Source of the DNA: Agromyces sp. H66
Lineage (GTDB): Bacteria > Actinomycetota > Actinomycetes > Actinomycetales > Microbacteriaceae
NCBI RefSeq assembly: GCF_004959775.1
Contig: NZ_SJZG01000002.1
Location: forward strand, 434,001-498,000
Direction of reading: 5' to 3'
Length of the DNA stretch: 64,000 bases
The translations under genes were made by a program, and so were the position numbers. This document shows, piece by piece, positions 57,233-64,000 of this stretch. Under the pieces are notes generated by a model that made no database searches, was not told the origin of the DNA, and worked only from the letters and a program-made list of their open reading frames with translations. Each line of letters starts with the position of its first letter. The first letter of the stretch is position 1.

Positions 57233-58426
57233 TCACCAGCTCGCGCGACGCGCCCGGGCGGCGAACGCGTCGAGCGCGGCGAGCACTTCGGTCGCCTGCC
57301 AGATCCGATACCTGGCGCGGCCTGCGGCTCGGGTGAGCACGCCCGCGGCCGCGAGCTTGTCGATCGAGGTCTGCGCCGCGACCTCGCTCACGCCGAGTGC
57401 TTCGGCGATCGAGGCGGCTGTCACGAGCGGATGCCGCAGCAGATGCGCCTTCACCCGGTGCACCGAGGCATCCGATCTGGCTCGAACGAGCGAATCCCAC
57501 GCCGCCGCGATCTCCTGCAGTTCGCGCACGAGTTCCCGCCCGTTGGCGACCGCTCGGAACGCGGCCTCGGCGACCGTCTCCACGATGACGTCGGGCTCCC
57601 CCTGCCGGTACCGGGTCAGCGCGCGGAAGTAGCCGTCGAGATCGCCGAGCAGGCCCGCCGAGACCGGCACCGCCACGTTCCGGGTGACGTCGGCGGCGCG
57701 GAGCATCCCGTGCAGCAGGGCGCGCCCGGTGCGCCCGTTGCCGTCGGGGAACGGGTGGATCGTCTCGAACTGCGCGTGCGCGATCGCCGCGTGCGCAAGC
57801 GCCGGAACGTCGGTGCGACCGGCGAATCGCACGAGGTCGGCCATGAGCTGCGGCACGCGGTCGTGGTGCGGCGGCACGAACATGGCGTGATGCGGCGAGA
57901 ACGACCCGCCGCCGATCCATACCTGCTGGTCGCGCCAGCCGCCGACGAACTGCGGGGCGGATGCCTCGAGCAGGGCCTCGTGCATGGCGATGATCGCCTG
58001 CTCGTCGAGGCGATCGGCGAGCGCAATCGCCGCCTGCATCGCACGCACGTTGGCCACGACGAGTTGCGCGTTCGCCGAGTCGGATCGATCGAGCTCGGCG
58101 AGGGCGACCTGCTTCGCGCTCGCGGTGAGCTGCTCGACCTCGGAGCTCGACGCGCTCTCGGTGCGCAGCAGGATCGCCGCGAACGGCGCTGCGAACGAAC
58201 CGGCCTCGGCGTCGAACCGGGTGAGCTCCTTGCTCGCGTCGTCGGCCACCGCCAGCGCCTCGGGGCCGAGTCGCACCTCGCGTTCGGCGATCATCGGCAC
58301 GAGTGCGGCGCGATACTCCCCCACGGCCGCGCGGAACTGCCGGCGGGAGGCGACCGCCGTCTCGGCTCGATGCCATGGCCGCGGCTCGGTGCCGACGGCG
58401 GGCCACGGGGCTTCCACGGTTGCCAT
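57233..58426 (-). CDS. Fic-domain protein (predicted AMP-transferase)
   Basis: A 397-aa three-part protein: an N-terminal helical domain with a candidate inhibitory motif 'RTESASSSEVEQL', the Fic core 'FETIHPFPDGNGRTGRALLH' (complete HxFxDGNGRxxR), and a C-terminal winged helix ('AASIAEALGVSEVAAQTSID'). It should transfer AMP, or another nucleotide moiety, to a target protein. The terminal Gly/Asn of the (S/T)xxxE(G/N) motif is Gln here. Leaderless start (TAGAAT, 6 nt), overlapping a 34-bp palindrome. Confidence 0.92.
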   Translation of the reverse strand: MATVEAPWPAVGTEPRPWHRAETAVASRRQFRAAVGEYRAALVPMIAEREVRLGPEALAVADDASKELTRFDAEAGSFAAPFAAILLRTESASSSEVEQLTASAKQVALAELDRSDSANAQLVVANVRAMQAAIALADRLDEQAIIAMHEALLEASAPQFVGGWRDQQVWIGGGSFSPHHAMFVPPHHDRVPQLMADLVRFAGRTDVPALAHAAIAHAQFETIHPFPDGNGRTGRALLHGMLRAADVTRNVAVPVSAGLLGDLDGYFRALTRYRQGEPDVIVETVAEAAFRAVANGRELVRELQEIAAAWDSLVRARSDASVHRVKAHLLRHPLVTAASIAEALGVSEVAAQTSIDKLAAAGVLTRAAGRARYRIWQATEVLAALDAFAARARRASW

Positions 58427-58435
58427 GACACGATT

Positions 58436-58469
58436 CTAACCAAAGAATCCTAAAATAGTCTTCGGTTAG
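58436..58469. repeat. 34-bp imperfect palindrome, left copy (fic side of helR)
   Basis: CTAACCAAAGA (58436-58446) and TCTTCGGTTAG (58459-58469) pair with one mismatch around a 12-nt AT-rich spacer. The left arm overlaps the fic -10 (58433-58438). It matches the element at 60883-60916 at 23 of 34 positions and is followed, after a 7-nt indel, by the same TTGTCTCTG. Confidence 0.7.
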
Positions 58470-58521
58470 CGACAGATTGTCTCTGACTTCGGTGGGTCGC
58501 GTGACGCCCGTCGAGCGCGAC

Positions 58522-60669
58522 TCAGCTGCTCGTGAGGATGACGAGTCGCTGCGTCGCCCGGGTCATCGCGACGTAGCGGTCGACGGCCCCCTCGATGCCG
58601 GTTCCGGATGCCTCGGGGTCGACGAGCACCACGAGGTCGAACTCGAGTCCCTTCACGTGCTGGGGGCTCAGCGAGCGGACGCGTGACGTCGGCTGGAACG
58701 TCGGGTCGCCGATGACGCAGGCGATGCCGTCGGCGTGGGCGGCGAGCCATGCGTCCAGGATCGCGCCGAGTTCGGAGGTCGATCCGTATTCGACCGGGAT
58801 GCCGCTGCTGCGGATCGAGGTCGGCACGTTGGCGTCGGGGATGGCGGCGCGAATGACGGGCTCGGCCGCCGTCATGACCTCTTCGGGCGTACGGTAATTG
58901 ATGTTCAGGGCGGCCAGTTCGATGCGGCGCAAACCGACCCGCTCGAGCCGCTCCTGCCACGACTCCGTGAACCCGTGCCTGGCCTGGGTGCGGTCGCCGA
59001 CGATGGTGAAGCTCCGCGACGGGCAGCGGCGCAGCAGCATCTGCCACTCCGCGTCGGTGAGCTCCTGCGCCTCGTCGACGACGATGTGCGCGAACGGACC
59101 GGCGAGCAGGTCGGGATCGGGGCTCGGGAGCGCCGCGTCGTCGACCAGGGTGTTCTTGAAGTCCTGCCCGCGCAGCATCGACATCAGCAGCATCTCGGAG
59201 TCGTCGGCCGCGATCAGGTGGTCCATGACCATGTCGCGCTGCTCCCGCTCGGCGGCGGCGACGGCCTGCTGTCGGTGCCGGTGTCGTGCGGCCTCCGGGT
59301 CGCCGATCCGCTGCCGCGCGGCATCCAGGAACGGGATGTCGGACACCGTCCACGCCCGGGGATCCTCGCGCTGCAGCATCCGGATCTCGTCGGGGGCGAG
59401 CCACGGGGCGCACCTGCGCAGGTACTCGGGCATCGACCACAGGTCGCCGACGAGGCCGACCGGGTCGAGCAGGGGCCACGCACGGTTGAACGTGCGGGTC
59501 AGATCCTCATTCTGCAGCAGCGACCTGCGAAGCTGATCGGTCGGCACGTCGTCGTCGTGCTTGCGGGTCAGGATCGCGACCAGTTCCTCCCAGACCTGAT
59601 CGCGCGCCTCGTTGTGCGGACTGCCGGGGTCTGCGGCCTCGAATGCGTCGGCCCAATCATCTGCGCTCAACGGCACGTCGTCCCAGTAGGTTTCGACGAC
59701 CATCCCACGTGCCGGAGGCTGCTCGTACAGCCGGACGGCCGTCTCGACGGCCCTGACCAGGTCAGCCGATGACTTCAGCCTTGCGACATCCGGGTCGGCC
59801 TCGGTCGTCGCCGTGGCGCCTTCGGCGACGAGGTCCCGAATGGTGCAGGTCTGCACGCTCTCCTCACCCAGGCTCGGAAGGACGTCGGCGACGTACGCCA
59901 GGTAGGCCTGGTGCGGCCCGACGAACAGCACGCCGCCACCGCGTGCGAGTCGGGCATCCGAGTAGAGGAGGTAGGCGGCGCGGTGCAGCGCCACGACCGT
60001 CTTCCCCGTGCCCGGTCCGCCGTCGACGATCAGCGCGCCGCGGGATCCGGCGCGGATGATCGCATCCTGATCGGCCTGGATGGTGCCGAGCACGTCGCGC
60101 ATCCGGGGTGAACGACTGGTGCCGAGGCTCGCGATGAAGGCGGACTGGTCGTCGAGCGCGGCGTGCCCCTTCAGCCCGTCGGGGGTGAACACCTCGTCCC
60201 AGTAGTCGCCGATCCGGCCGCGGGACCAGCGATACCTGCGGCGGCTCGCCAGGCCCATCGGGTTGGCGTGCGTCGCGCCGAAGAACGGCTCGGCAGCGGG
60301 CGCGCGCCAGTCGACCAGCAGCGGGTCGCCCGCACTGTCGGTGAGGGCGAGCCGTCCGATGTACACGGGCTTCGATCGGTCGGCGGCGTAGACCATGCGG
60401 CCGAGGCAGAGGTCGAGGCCGAACCGCCGCAGCAGACGCAGGCGCGCGGTGAGCCGGTGGATCTCCAGGTCCCGGTCCAAGGCCTGCTGGCCCGTGCGCC
60501 CGGCGGCCCTGCGCTGCGCATCCAGGCGCTCGGAGAGGTCGGCGATCTGCTGTTCGAGTCGCTCCGCGATGACCGCGAAATGCTGTTCGTCGCCGGCGAT
60601 CAGCATCGGATCGGCCTTGGCGGCAAGGTGCTCGGGAAGGTTGAAGGCGTCGGTGGTCACAGAGGTCAC
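58522..60669 (-). CDS. helR: RNA-polymerase-recycling motor HelR/HelD-like ATPase
   Basis: A 715-aa UvrD-like SF1 ATPase. The N-terminal coiled-coil ('FAVIAERLEQQIADLSERLD') is typical of HelD/HelR arms. Walker A is 'VDGGPGTGKTVVALHRAAYL', Walker B 'FAHIVVDEAQELTDAEWQML', and later motifs are 'IVGDRTQARHG', 'VKGLEFDLVVLVDPE', 'RYVAMTRATQRLVIL'. HelR displaces rifamycin from RNA polymerase and confers resistance. A RAE-like inverted repeat lies 149 bp upstream. GTG 60669 is chosen (GGAG 8 nt before), with a TTG at 60732 as a longer option. Confidence 0.88.
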   Translation of the reverse strand: MTSVTTDAFNLPEHLAAKADPMLIAGDEQHFAVIAERLEQQIADLSERLDAQRRAAGRTGQQALDRDLEIHRLTARLRLLRRFGLDLCLGRMVYAADRSKPVYIGRLALTDSAGDPLLVDWRAPAAEPFFGATHANPMGLASRRRYRWSRGRIGDYWDEVFTPDGLKGHAALDDQSAFIASLGTSRSPRMRDVLGTIQADQDAIIRAGSRGALIVDGGPGTGKTVVALHRAAYLLYSDARLARGGGVLFVGPHQAYLAYVADVLPSLGEESVQTCTIRDLVAEGATATTEADPDVARLKSSADLVRAVETAVRLYEQPPARGMVVETYWDDVPLSADDWADAFEAADPGSPHNEARDQVWEELVAILTRKHDDDVPTDQLRRSLLQNEDLTRTFNRAWPLLDPVGLVGDLWSMPEYLRRCAPWLAPDEIRMLQREDPRAWTVSDIPFLDAARQRIGDPEAARHRHRQQAVAAAEREQRDMVMDHLIAADDSEMLLMSMLRGQDFKNTLVDDAALPSPDPDLLAGPFAHIVVDEAQELTDAEWQMLLRRCPSRSFTIVGDRTQARHGFTESWQERLERVGLRRIELAALNINYRTPEEVMTAAEPVIRAAIPDANVPTSIRSSGIPVEYGSTSELGAILDAWLAAHADGIACVIGDPTFQPTSRVRSLSPQHVKGLEFDLVVLVDPEASGTGIEGAVDRYVAMTRATQRLVILTSS

Positions 60670-60817
60670 GTCATCAACTCCGGTATCGATCTGAGGGCAC
60701 GTGAAGGATCGCGCGCAGACGTTCGTCGGCAACGCGGTGAGGATGGTCGGGTAGCTCGCGACCTGTGCGAGAGCTGCCGTATCTCGGCTTCGAGCTCATC
60801 ATTCTGCGCCACGAGGG

Positions 60818-60836
60818 GGCCCTTGCGGCAAGCCCC
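60818..60836 (-). promoter_or_regulatory. Rifamycin-associated-element (RAE)-like inverted repeat
   Basis: GGCCCTTGCGGCAAGCCCC. The core CTTGC-G-GCAAG is a perfect palindrome and the right flank is CCCC. As I recall it, the actinobacterial RAE is a 19-bp inverted repeat of form GGGGCTTGCnGCAAGCCCC, so this copy differs at two left-flank positions. A minus-strand -10 candidate (CAGAAT, 60801-60806) lies downstream towards helR. Confidence 0.65.
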
Positions 60837-60882
60837 GGGTGCCGCAATAGACTGGAAGTGGCAGGGAGGCCAGGGGCAGATT

Positions 60883-60916
60883 CTTACCGAAGGCTCTACC
60901 GATAGCCTTCAGTTAG
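60883..60916. repeat. 34-bp imperfect palindrome, right copy (other side of helR)
   Basis: CTTACCGAAGGCT (60883-60895) and AGCCTTCAGTTAG (60904-60916) pair at 11 of 13 positions around an 8-nt loop. Same length and outer sequence as 58436-58469. The right arm overlaps the last codons of the DUF2809 gene. Confidence 0.7.
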
Positions 60917-61322
60917 TTGTCTCTGGTTTCACGGATAGACGATTCTCCCACGCGACATCCGCCCCGCAGATCACCGCGGCAGCGATCACGTACACGAGCA
61001 GGTCGCGAGCGTCGAACACGGTACCGAGCACCAGCATCGAAGGCGGGAACGCGGCGCCGAGCGCGAGCGGGATGCCCGTGAGCTGGAACAGCTCCACCGC
61101 GACGCACCACGCCGCGGTGACCGCGCCGACGGCGAGCGGTCGCAGTCGTGGCAGCACGAGGACGACCGCGAGGTACACCGCGGCGGTGTAGAGCGCGTCG
61201 CCGGCGATGTCGCTCGCAGCGGTGTCCGGAAGGAGCGAGTGGACCGCGAGCCCGGCACCGATGACGGCCACGAGCAGCACGGCCGCCGCGAGCCGGCGTC
61301 TCGGAGTTCGGCTGGTGGCCAT
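60909..61322 (-). CDS. DUF2809 membrane protein
   Basis: A 137-aa protein with four helices and the DUF2809 block 'GDALYTAAVYLAVVLVLPRL' and 'VAVELFQLTGIPLALGAAFP'. The function is unknown; relatives sit near stress or resistance genes. ATG 61322 is 6 nt from CAGAAT (61329-61334). Its 3' end runs into the 34-bp palindrome flanking helR. Confidence 0.87.
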   Translation of the reverse strand: MATSRTPRRRLAAAVLLVAVIGAGLAVHSLLPDTAASDIAGDALYTAAVYLAVVLVLPRLRPLAVGAVTAAWCVAVELFQLTGIPLALGAAFPPSMLVLGTVFDARDLLVYVIAAAVICGADVAWENRLSVKPETTN

Positions 61323-61376
61323 CCGGCCATTCTGCCGCGGACGTCTCAGCCGGGCACATCTCCGGCGAGATCGGTC

Positions 61377-63026
61377 TCACCCTGCGCTGAAGGCGTCGAG
61401 GAATCGATCGCGGAACGCGCTCATCGGCCAGACGGGCGCGTCCGGCGCCGGAAGCATGCCGTCCTGCCACCGCCATTCCTCGATCGACGTGAAGACGGCC
61501 GGGTCCTTCGAGATGATGCTGATCGGCACGTCGTGACCGGCGCCCTGCCCGCTCACGATCGTCGCCGGCTGGTGGTCGCCGAGCACCACCAGCACCAGGT
61601 TCGGGTCGTCGACTTCGTGCAGGAACGCGAACATCGCATCGAGCGAGTACCGGATGGACTCGGCGTACGCCTGCCGCACGCGTTCCGGATCCTGCCAGAC
61701 CTCGCTCGCCGACTGCCCCTGCGCGCGCTGGGACTCGAACACGGAACCGTCGCCGACGTCGGACCACGGCACGAGCCGCGGAAGCGGCGCCCATGGCGTG
61801 TGCGAGGAGACGAGGTCGATCTCGGCCATGACCGGTTGATGGTCCCTGGCGAGCTCGTGGTCGGCGACGTACTTCCAGGTGTACTGATCGGGGATGCGCG
61901 CGTACCCGAACGACGGCCCGCGATAGCCGACGTTGTTCGCGTCGAGGAGTGTGTCGAAGTGATAGAAGGTCGTGCCGAACGACCACGGCTCCGTGTTCGA
62001 GGGAGCCACGCTCACCGTGCGCCATCCGGCTTCTCCGAATGCCTGGCTCAGCGTGAACCGATCGCTCCGGATCACCCTGCTGTAGATCGGCTGCCGGTCG
62101 ACCCAGAGCCCCGTCTGGAGGGTCGAGTGCGCGAGCCAGCTGAGGCCACCGAACGTCGGAGAGGTGAGGAAGGCGCTCCGGGAGCCGTAGCCGTCGGCGC
62201 GAAGCTGTGCCTCACCGTCGCGCAGTACCCGTTGCACGCCCGTCGAGAATCCGGTCCCTTCCACGGCCACCCTGCCGTAGCTCTCGATGAAGGCGAAGAC
62301 GACGTCCTTGCCCCTCAGCGAGGTCAGCAGTTCGGAACCGGCCGTGTCACGGTACGGGTCGGTCGCGATCCGGTTCGACAGGTCGGCGAGCGCGGCGACT
62401 CCGGCCGCGGCGTGTGACGCCGACGCGTTGATCGAGCGGAGGGATGCGGCCGCCGCGACCGGCTGGCCCGCGGGCAGGTTCGAGCCCGTCAGGGCCGCGA
62501 CCATCCACACCGCGGTGACCGTCGCGATCGCGATCGTTCCGTGCGGGCGCTCGGGCCCGACGGCCGCGCCGACACGGAGCGCAGCCCACGCGAGCGCGAC
62601 GGTCGTCCCGGCGGCGACGGCCGCGCCGAGCGCGACCAGCCCGTTCGCGGCGGCACCGCCGATCGAGCCCTGGAGGACCCCGAACGCGTCGCCCAGCTGC
62701 TGCCAGTCGAGCGGATCGAAGGGGATGTCGAGCACCGACCGGTAGCCGAAGTCGATCGCCGCGAGGACGAGCGCGCCGACGACGGTCGCACCGAAGCCGA
62801 CCGCGACGAGCCCGCGTGCGCGCGGCTGGGGCAGCAGGCAGACGAGGAGCACCGCGAGGATCGACTCCACGGGAAGCCCGGCGAGTGGAGCCGGCGAGCC
62901 GTCGGCGAGTGCGCCCGGCACGAGCGGCACCACGACGAGGAGCAGGATCGCGACCACCAGGGCGACTCTCCCGCGCACCCGGTGGTGCCGAATGTGTGAA
63001 CTCTTTCCCACGCTGTCTCGTGTCAC
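61377..63026 (-). CDS. LtaS-type sulfatase-fold phosphotransferase
   Basis: A 549-aa membrane enzyme: about five N-terminal helices, then an extracellular alkaline-phosphatase-superfamily domain. Metal/nucleophile regions: 'VVFAFIESYGRVAVEG', 'SPTFGGLSWLAHSTLQTGLW', 'EIDLVSSHTPWAPLPRLVP' and 'VLVVLGDHQPATIVSGQG'. It probably transfers a phosphoglycerol or phosphoethanolamine headgroup, or hydrolyses one, in cell-envelope synthesis. GTG 63026 is my best start, but further downstream GTGs are possible. It sits near a CDP-alcohol transferase gene. Confidence 0.82.
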   Translation of the reverse strand: MTRDSVGKSSHIRHHRVRGRVALVVAILLLVVVPLVPGALADGSPAPLAGLPVESILAVLLVCLLPQPRARGLVAVGFGATVVGALVLAAIDFGYRSVLDIPFDPLDWQQLGDAFGVLQGSIGGAAANGLVALGAAVAAGTTVALAWAALRVGAAVGPERPHGTIAIATVTAVWMVAALTGSNLPAGQPVAAAASLRSINASASHAAAGVAALADLSNRIATDPYRDTAGSELLTSLRGKDVVFAFIESYGRVAVEGTGFSTGVQRVLRDGEAQLRADGYGSRSAFLTSPTFGGLSWLAHSTLQTGLWVDRQPIYSRVIRSDRFTLSQAFGEAGWRTVSVAPSNTEPWSFGTTFYHFDTLLDANNVGYRGPSFGYARIPDQYTWKYVADHELARDHQPVMAEIDLVSSHTPWAPLPRLVPWSDVGDGSVFESQRAQGQSASEVWQDPERVRQAYAESIRYSLDAMFAFLHEVDDPNLVLVVLGDHQPATIVSGQGAGHDVPISIISKDPAVFTSIEEWRWQDGMLPAPDAPVWPMSAFRDRFLDAFSAG

Positions 63027-63065
63027 TGCTAGCGTCTCCGCCGGAGGCCTCGATCGGAAGCGGGT

Positions 63066-63482
63066 TTGAACGTGAACACGAACTTGACTGGAACCAACAA
63101 CCGGACCGTCCTCATGGTCATGCGTATCCTCAGTGCCATCGTCCTCGTCGCGGTCGGCGGAATCCATCTCTTCCTCGTCTTCGACGGCGTCGGCGGCGTG
63201 CTCGGCGTGCTCTTCGTGCTGAACGCGATCGCGGGCCTCGTGCTGGCGATCGGGATGCTCGTCCTCCGCGGACGGCTCCTGGTCATCACCGGCATCCTGA
63301 GTGTGCTGTTCGTCCTCGCGACGCTCGTGGCCCTCCTTCTCGCCCTGACCGTCGGGCTGTTCGGCATCACCGAGACCTGGGACTTCACCCTCGTTCCGGA
63401 GTCGGTCATCATCGAGTCGATCGGGGTCGTGGTGCTCGCGATCGCCACGCTGGTCGCAGTCCGCACCCCGCAGGCGGCGTGA
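63066..63482 (+). CDS. Four-helix membrane protein of unknown function
   Basis: A 138-aa protein with four strongly hydrophobic segments separated by short polar turns ('ILSAIVLVAVGGIHLFLVFD' is the first). No family recognised. TTG 63066 has GGAAG 5 nt upstream. A GTG at 63072 is the alternative. TAGCGT (63030-63035) may be its -10. It is divergent from the sulfatase-fold gene. Confidence 0.75.
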   Translation: MNVNTNLTGTNNRTVLMVMRILSAIVLVAVGGIHLFLVFDGVGGVLGVLFVLNAIAGLVLAIGMLVLRGRLLVITGILSVLFVLATLVALLLALTVGLFGITETWDFTLVPESVIIESIGVVVLAIATLVAVRTPQAA

Positions 63483-63516
63483 TCGCACGCCCTCCCGGTT
63501 TGAGCCGGTCGGCGCA

Positions 63517-64000
63517 TCACTGTGCCGCATCCAGCTCGGTGCGCCGGGCGCGGCTTCGCTGCGCCAGCCACACGATGTCGCGGCCGAAGGATTCGACGAG
63601 CAGGGCGAGTGCGACTCCCACGAGCACGCCGGCGAACTCCGGGACGATGCCGGATGCCGCCACGGTCAACGCAATCCCCTGAACCGCCGTCACGACCTTC
63701 CGCCAGTAGCGGGGCGGGAGCTGCCGGCGTAGCCGGGGCAGCATCCATCCCGCCGCGACGAAGACGTAGCGCATGAGTCCGATCGCCAGCACCCACGGAC
63801 CCAGGCTCCGCGCCACGTACGCGCTGAGCACGAGGAGGAGGAACGCATCCACCTCCATGTCGAACCGAGCGCCGAGCTCGGTGACGGTGCGGGTGCGCCG
63901 CGCGACCCAGCCGTCCACCGCGTCCAGCGCGAGCGCCGGGACGGTGAGGCCGATCAGGAGCGGAACCGGAATCGGCTCGACGAACGAGGCGGCGACCAGT
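63517..64000 (-). CDS. CDP-alcohol phosphatidyltransferase, second copy (5' end beyond window)
   Basis: The C-terminal ~160 residues of a CDP-OH-P transferase. The signature is intact: D-G-W-V-A-R-x8-G-x3-D-x3-D in 'DGWVARRTRTVTELGARFDM' and the next residues 'EVD'. Four helices follow. The frame continues to the window end (codon from 63999 reads L-V-A-A). It is distinct from the pgsA-like gene at 127-750. Its location beside an LtaS-type enzyme suggests a lipid or envelope-polymer role. Confidence 0.85.
   Translation of the reverse strand, partial: LVAASFVEPIPVPLLIGLTVPALALDAVDGWVARRTRTVTELGARFDMEVDAFLLLVLSAYVARSLGPWVLAIGLMRYVFVAAGWMLPRLRRQLPPRYWRKVVTAVQGIALTVAASGIVPEFAGVLVGVALALLVESFGRDIVWLAQRSRARRTELDAAQ

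Noticed and set aside
1..64000. tRNA, rRNA, CRISPR arrays, insertion sequences, integrases.
   Set aside because: I scanned for clover-leaf-like patterns, regularly spaced repeats and transposase or recombinase motifs and found none that held up.

Overview
The window is about 64 kb of very GC-rich chromosomal DNA packed with genes on both strands. It has short intergenic gaps, many 1-11 bp start/stop overlaps, frequent GTG starts, and a TAnnnT -10 hexamer placed 6-8 nt ahead of about 26 start codons. This fits an actinobacterium. A C50-carotenoid operon in the order crtE-crtB-crtI-crtYe-crtYf-crtEb, a leader-controlled Erm methylase, a HelR-type RNA-polymerase motor, F420-type nitroreductases and a standalone LigD polymerase domain make Microbacteriaceae (Agromyces/Microbacterium-like) the best guess. 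That placement is inference. I saw no rRNA, tRNA, CRISPR array, prophage or insertion sequence.

Layout: 0-2.6 kb holds a phospholipid synthase, a DUF1295 membrane protein, a Nudix hydrolase and a MarR regulator. 2.6-8.3 kb is the seven-gene idi-crt operon for a yellow C50 carotenoid, divergent from the MarR gene across a 13-bp palindrome. 8.3-24.5 kb is a mixed housekeeping/accessory stretch: a Hsp15-like S4 protein, NAD(P)HX epimerase, a secreted transglycosylase-like protein, a MocR regulator, epoxide hydrolase, a metallo-beta-lactamase-fold hydrolase, a small alarmone synthetase, a short P450-like protein overlapping a PEP-mutase-family gene, a LigD polymerase domain, and an EamA exporter with a divergent LysR regulator.

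24.5-31 kb carries erm with a short leader peptide containing Arg-Gln-Arg and an RBS-sequestering hairpin, a YihY protein, a second transglycosylase paralogue, and msrB-msrA. 31-43 kb has a fused E1 alpha/beta plus E2 2-oxoacid dehydrogenase, divergent across a two-operator promoter from VOC-GntR-dehydrogenase genes. A DddP-like M24 protein, two flavin reductases, a nitronate monooxygenase and a tiny zinc-ribbon gene follow. 43-52 kb holds a truncated haemoglobin with a Cys-containing HTH regulator, a TPR-LuxR regulator and a methyltransferase. It also holds a ferredoxin-flavin reductase-superoxide dismutase operon behind a textbook SoxR-box promoter.

52-64 kb has a large membrane protein, a TDT/SLAC1 transporter with a divergent LysR regulator, a Mug glycosylase and a Fic protein. 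helR follows, with a rifamycin-associated-element-like inverted repeat upstream and a pair of related 34-bp palindromes on either side. An LtaS-type sulfatase-fold enzyme and a second CDP-alcohol phosphatidyltransferase cut by the window end complete the region. The strongest themes are antibiotic and redox defence (erm, helR, SoxR-box operon, Msr, SOD, carotenoid) controlled by readable cis-elements.
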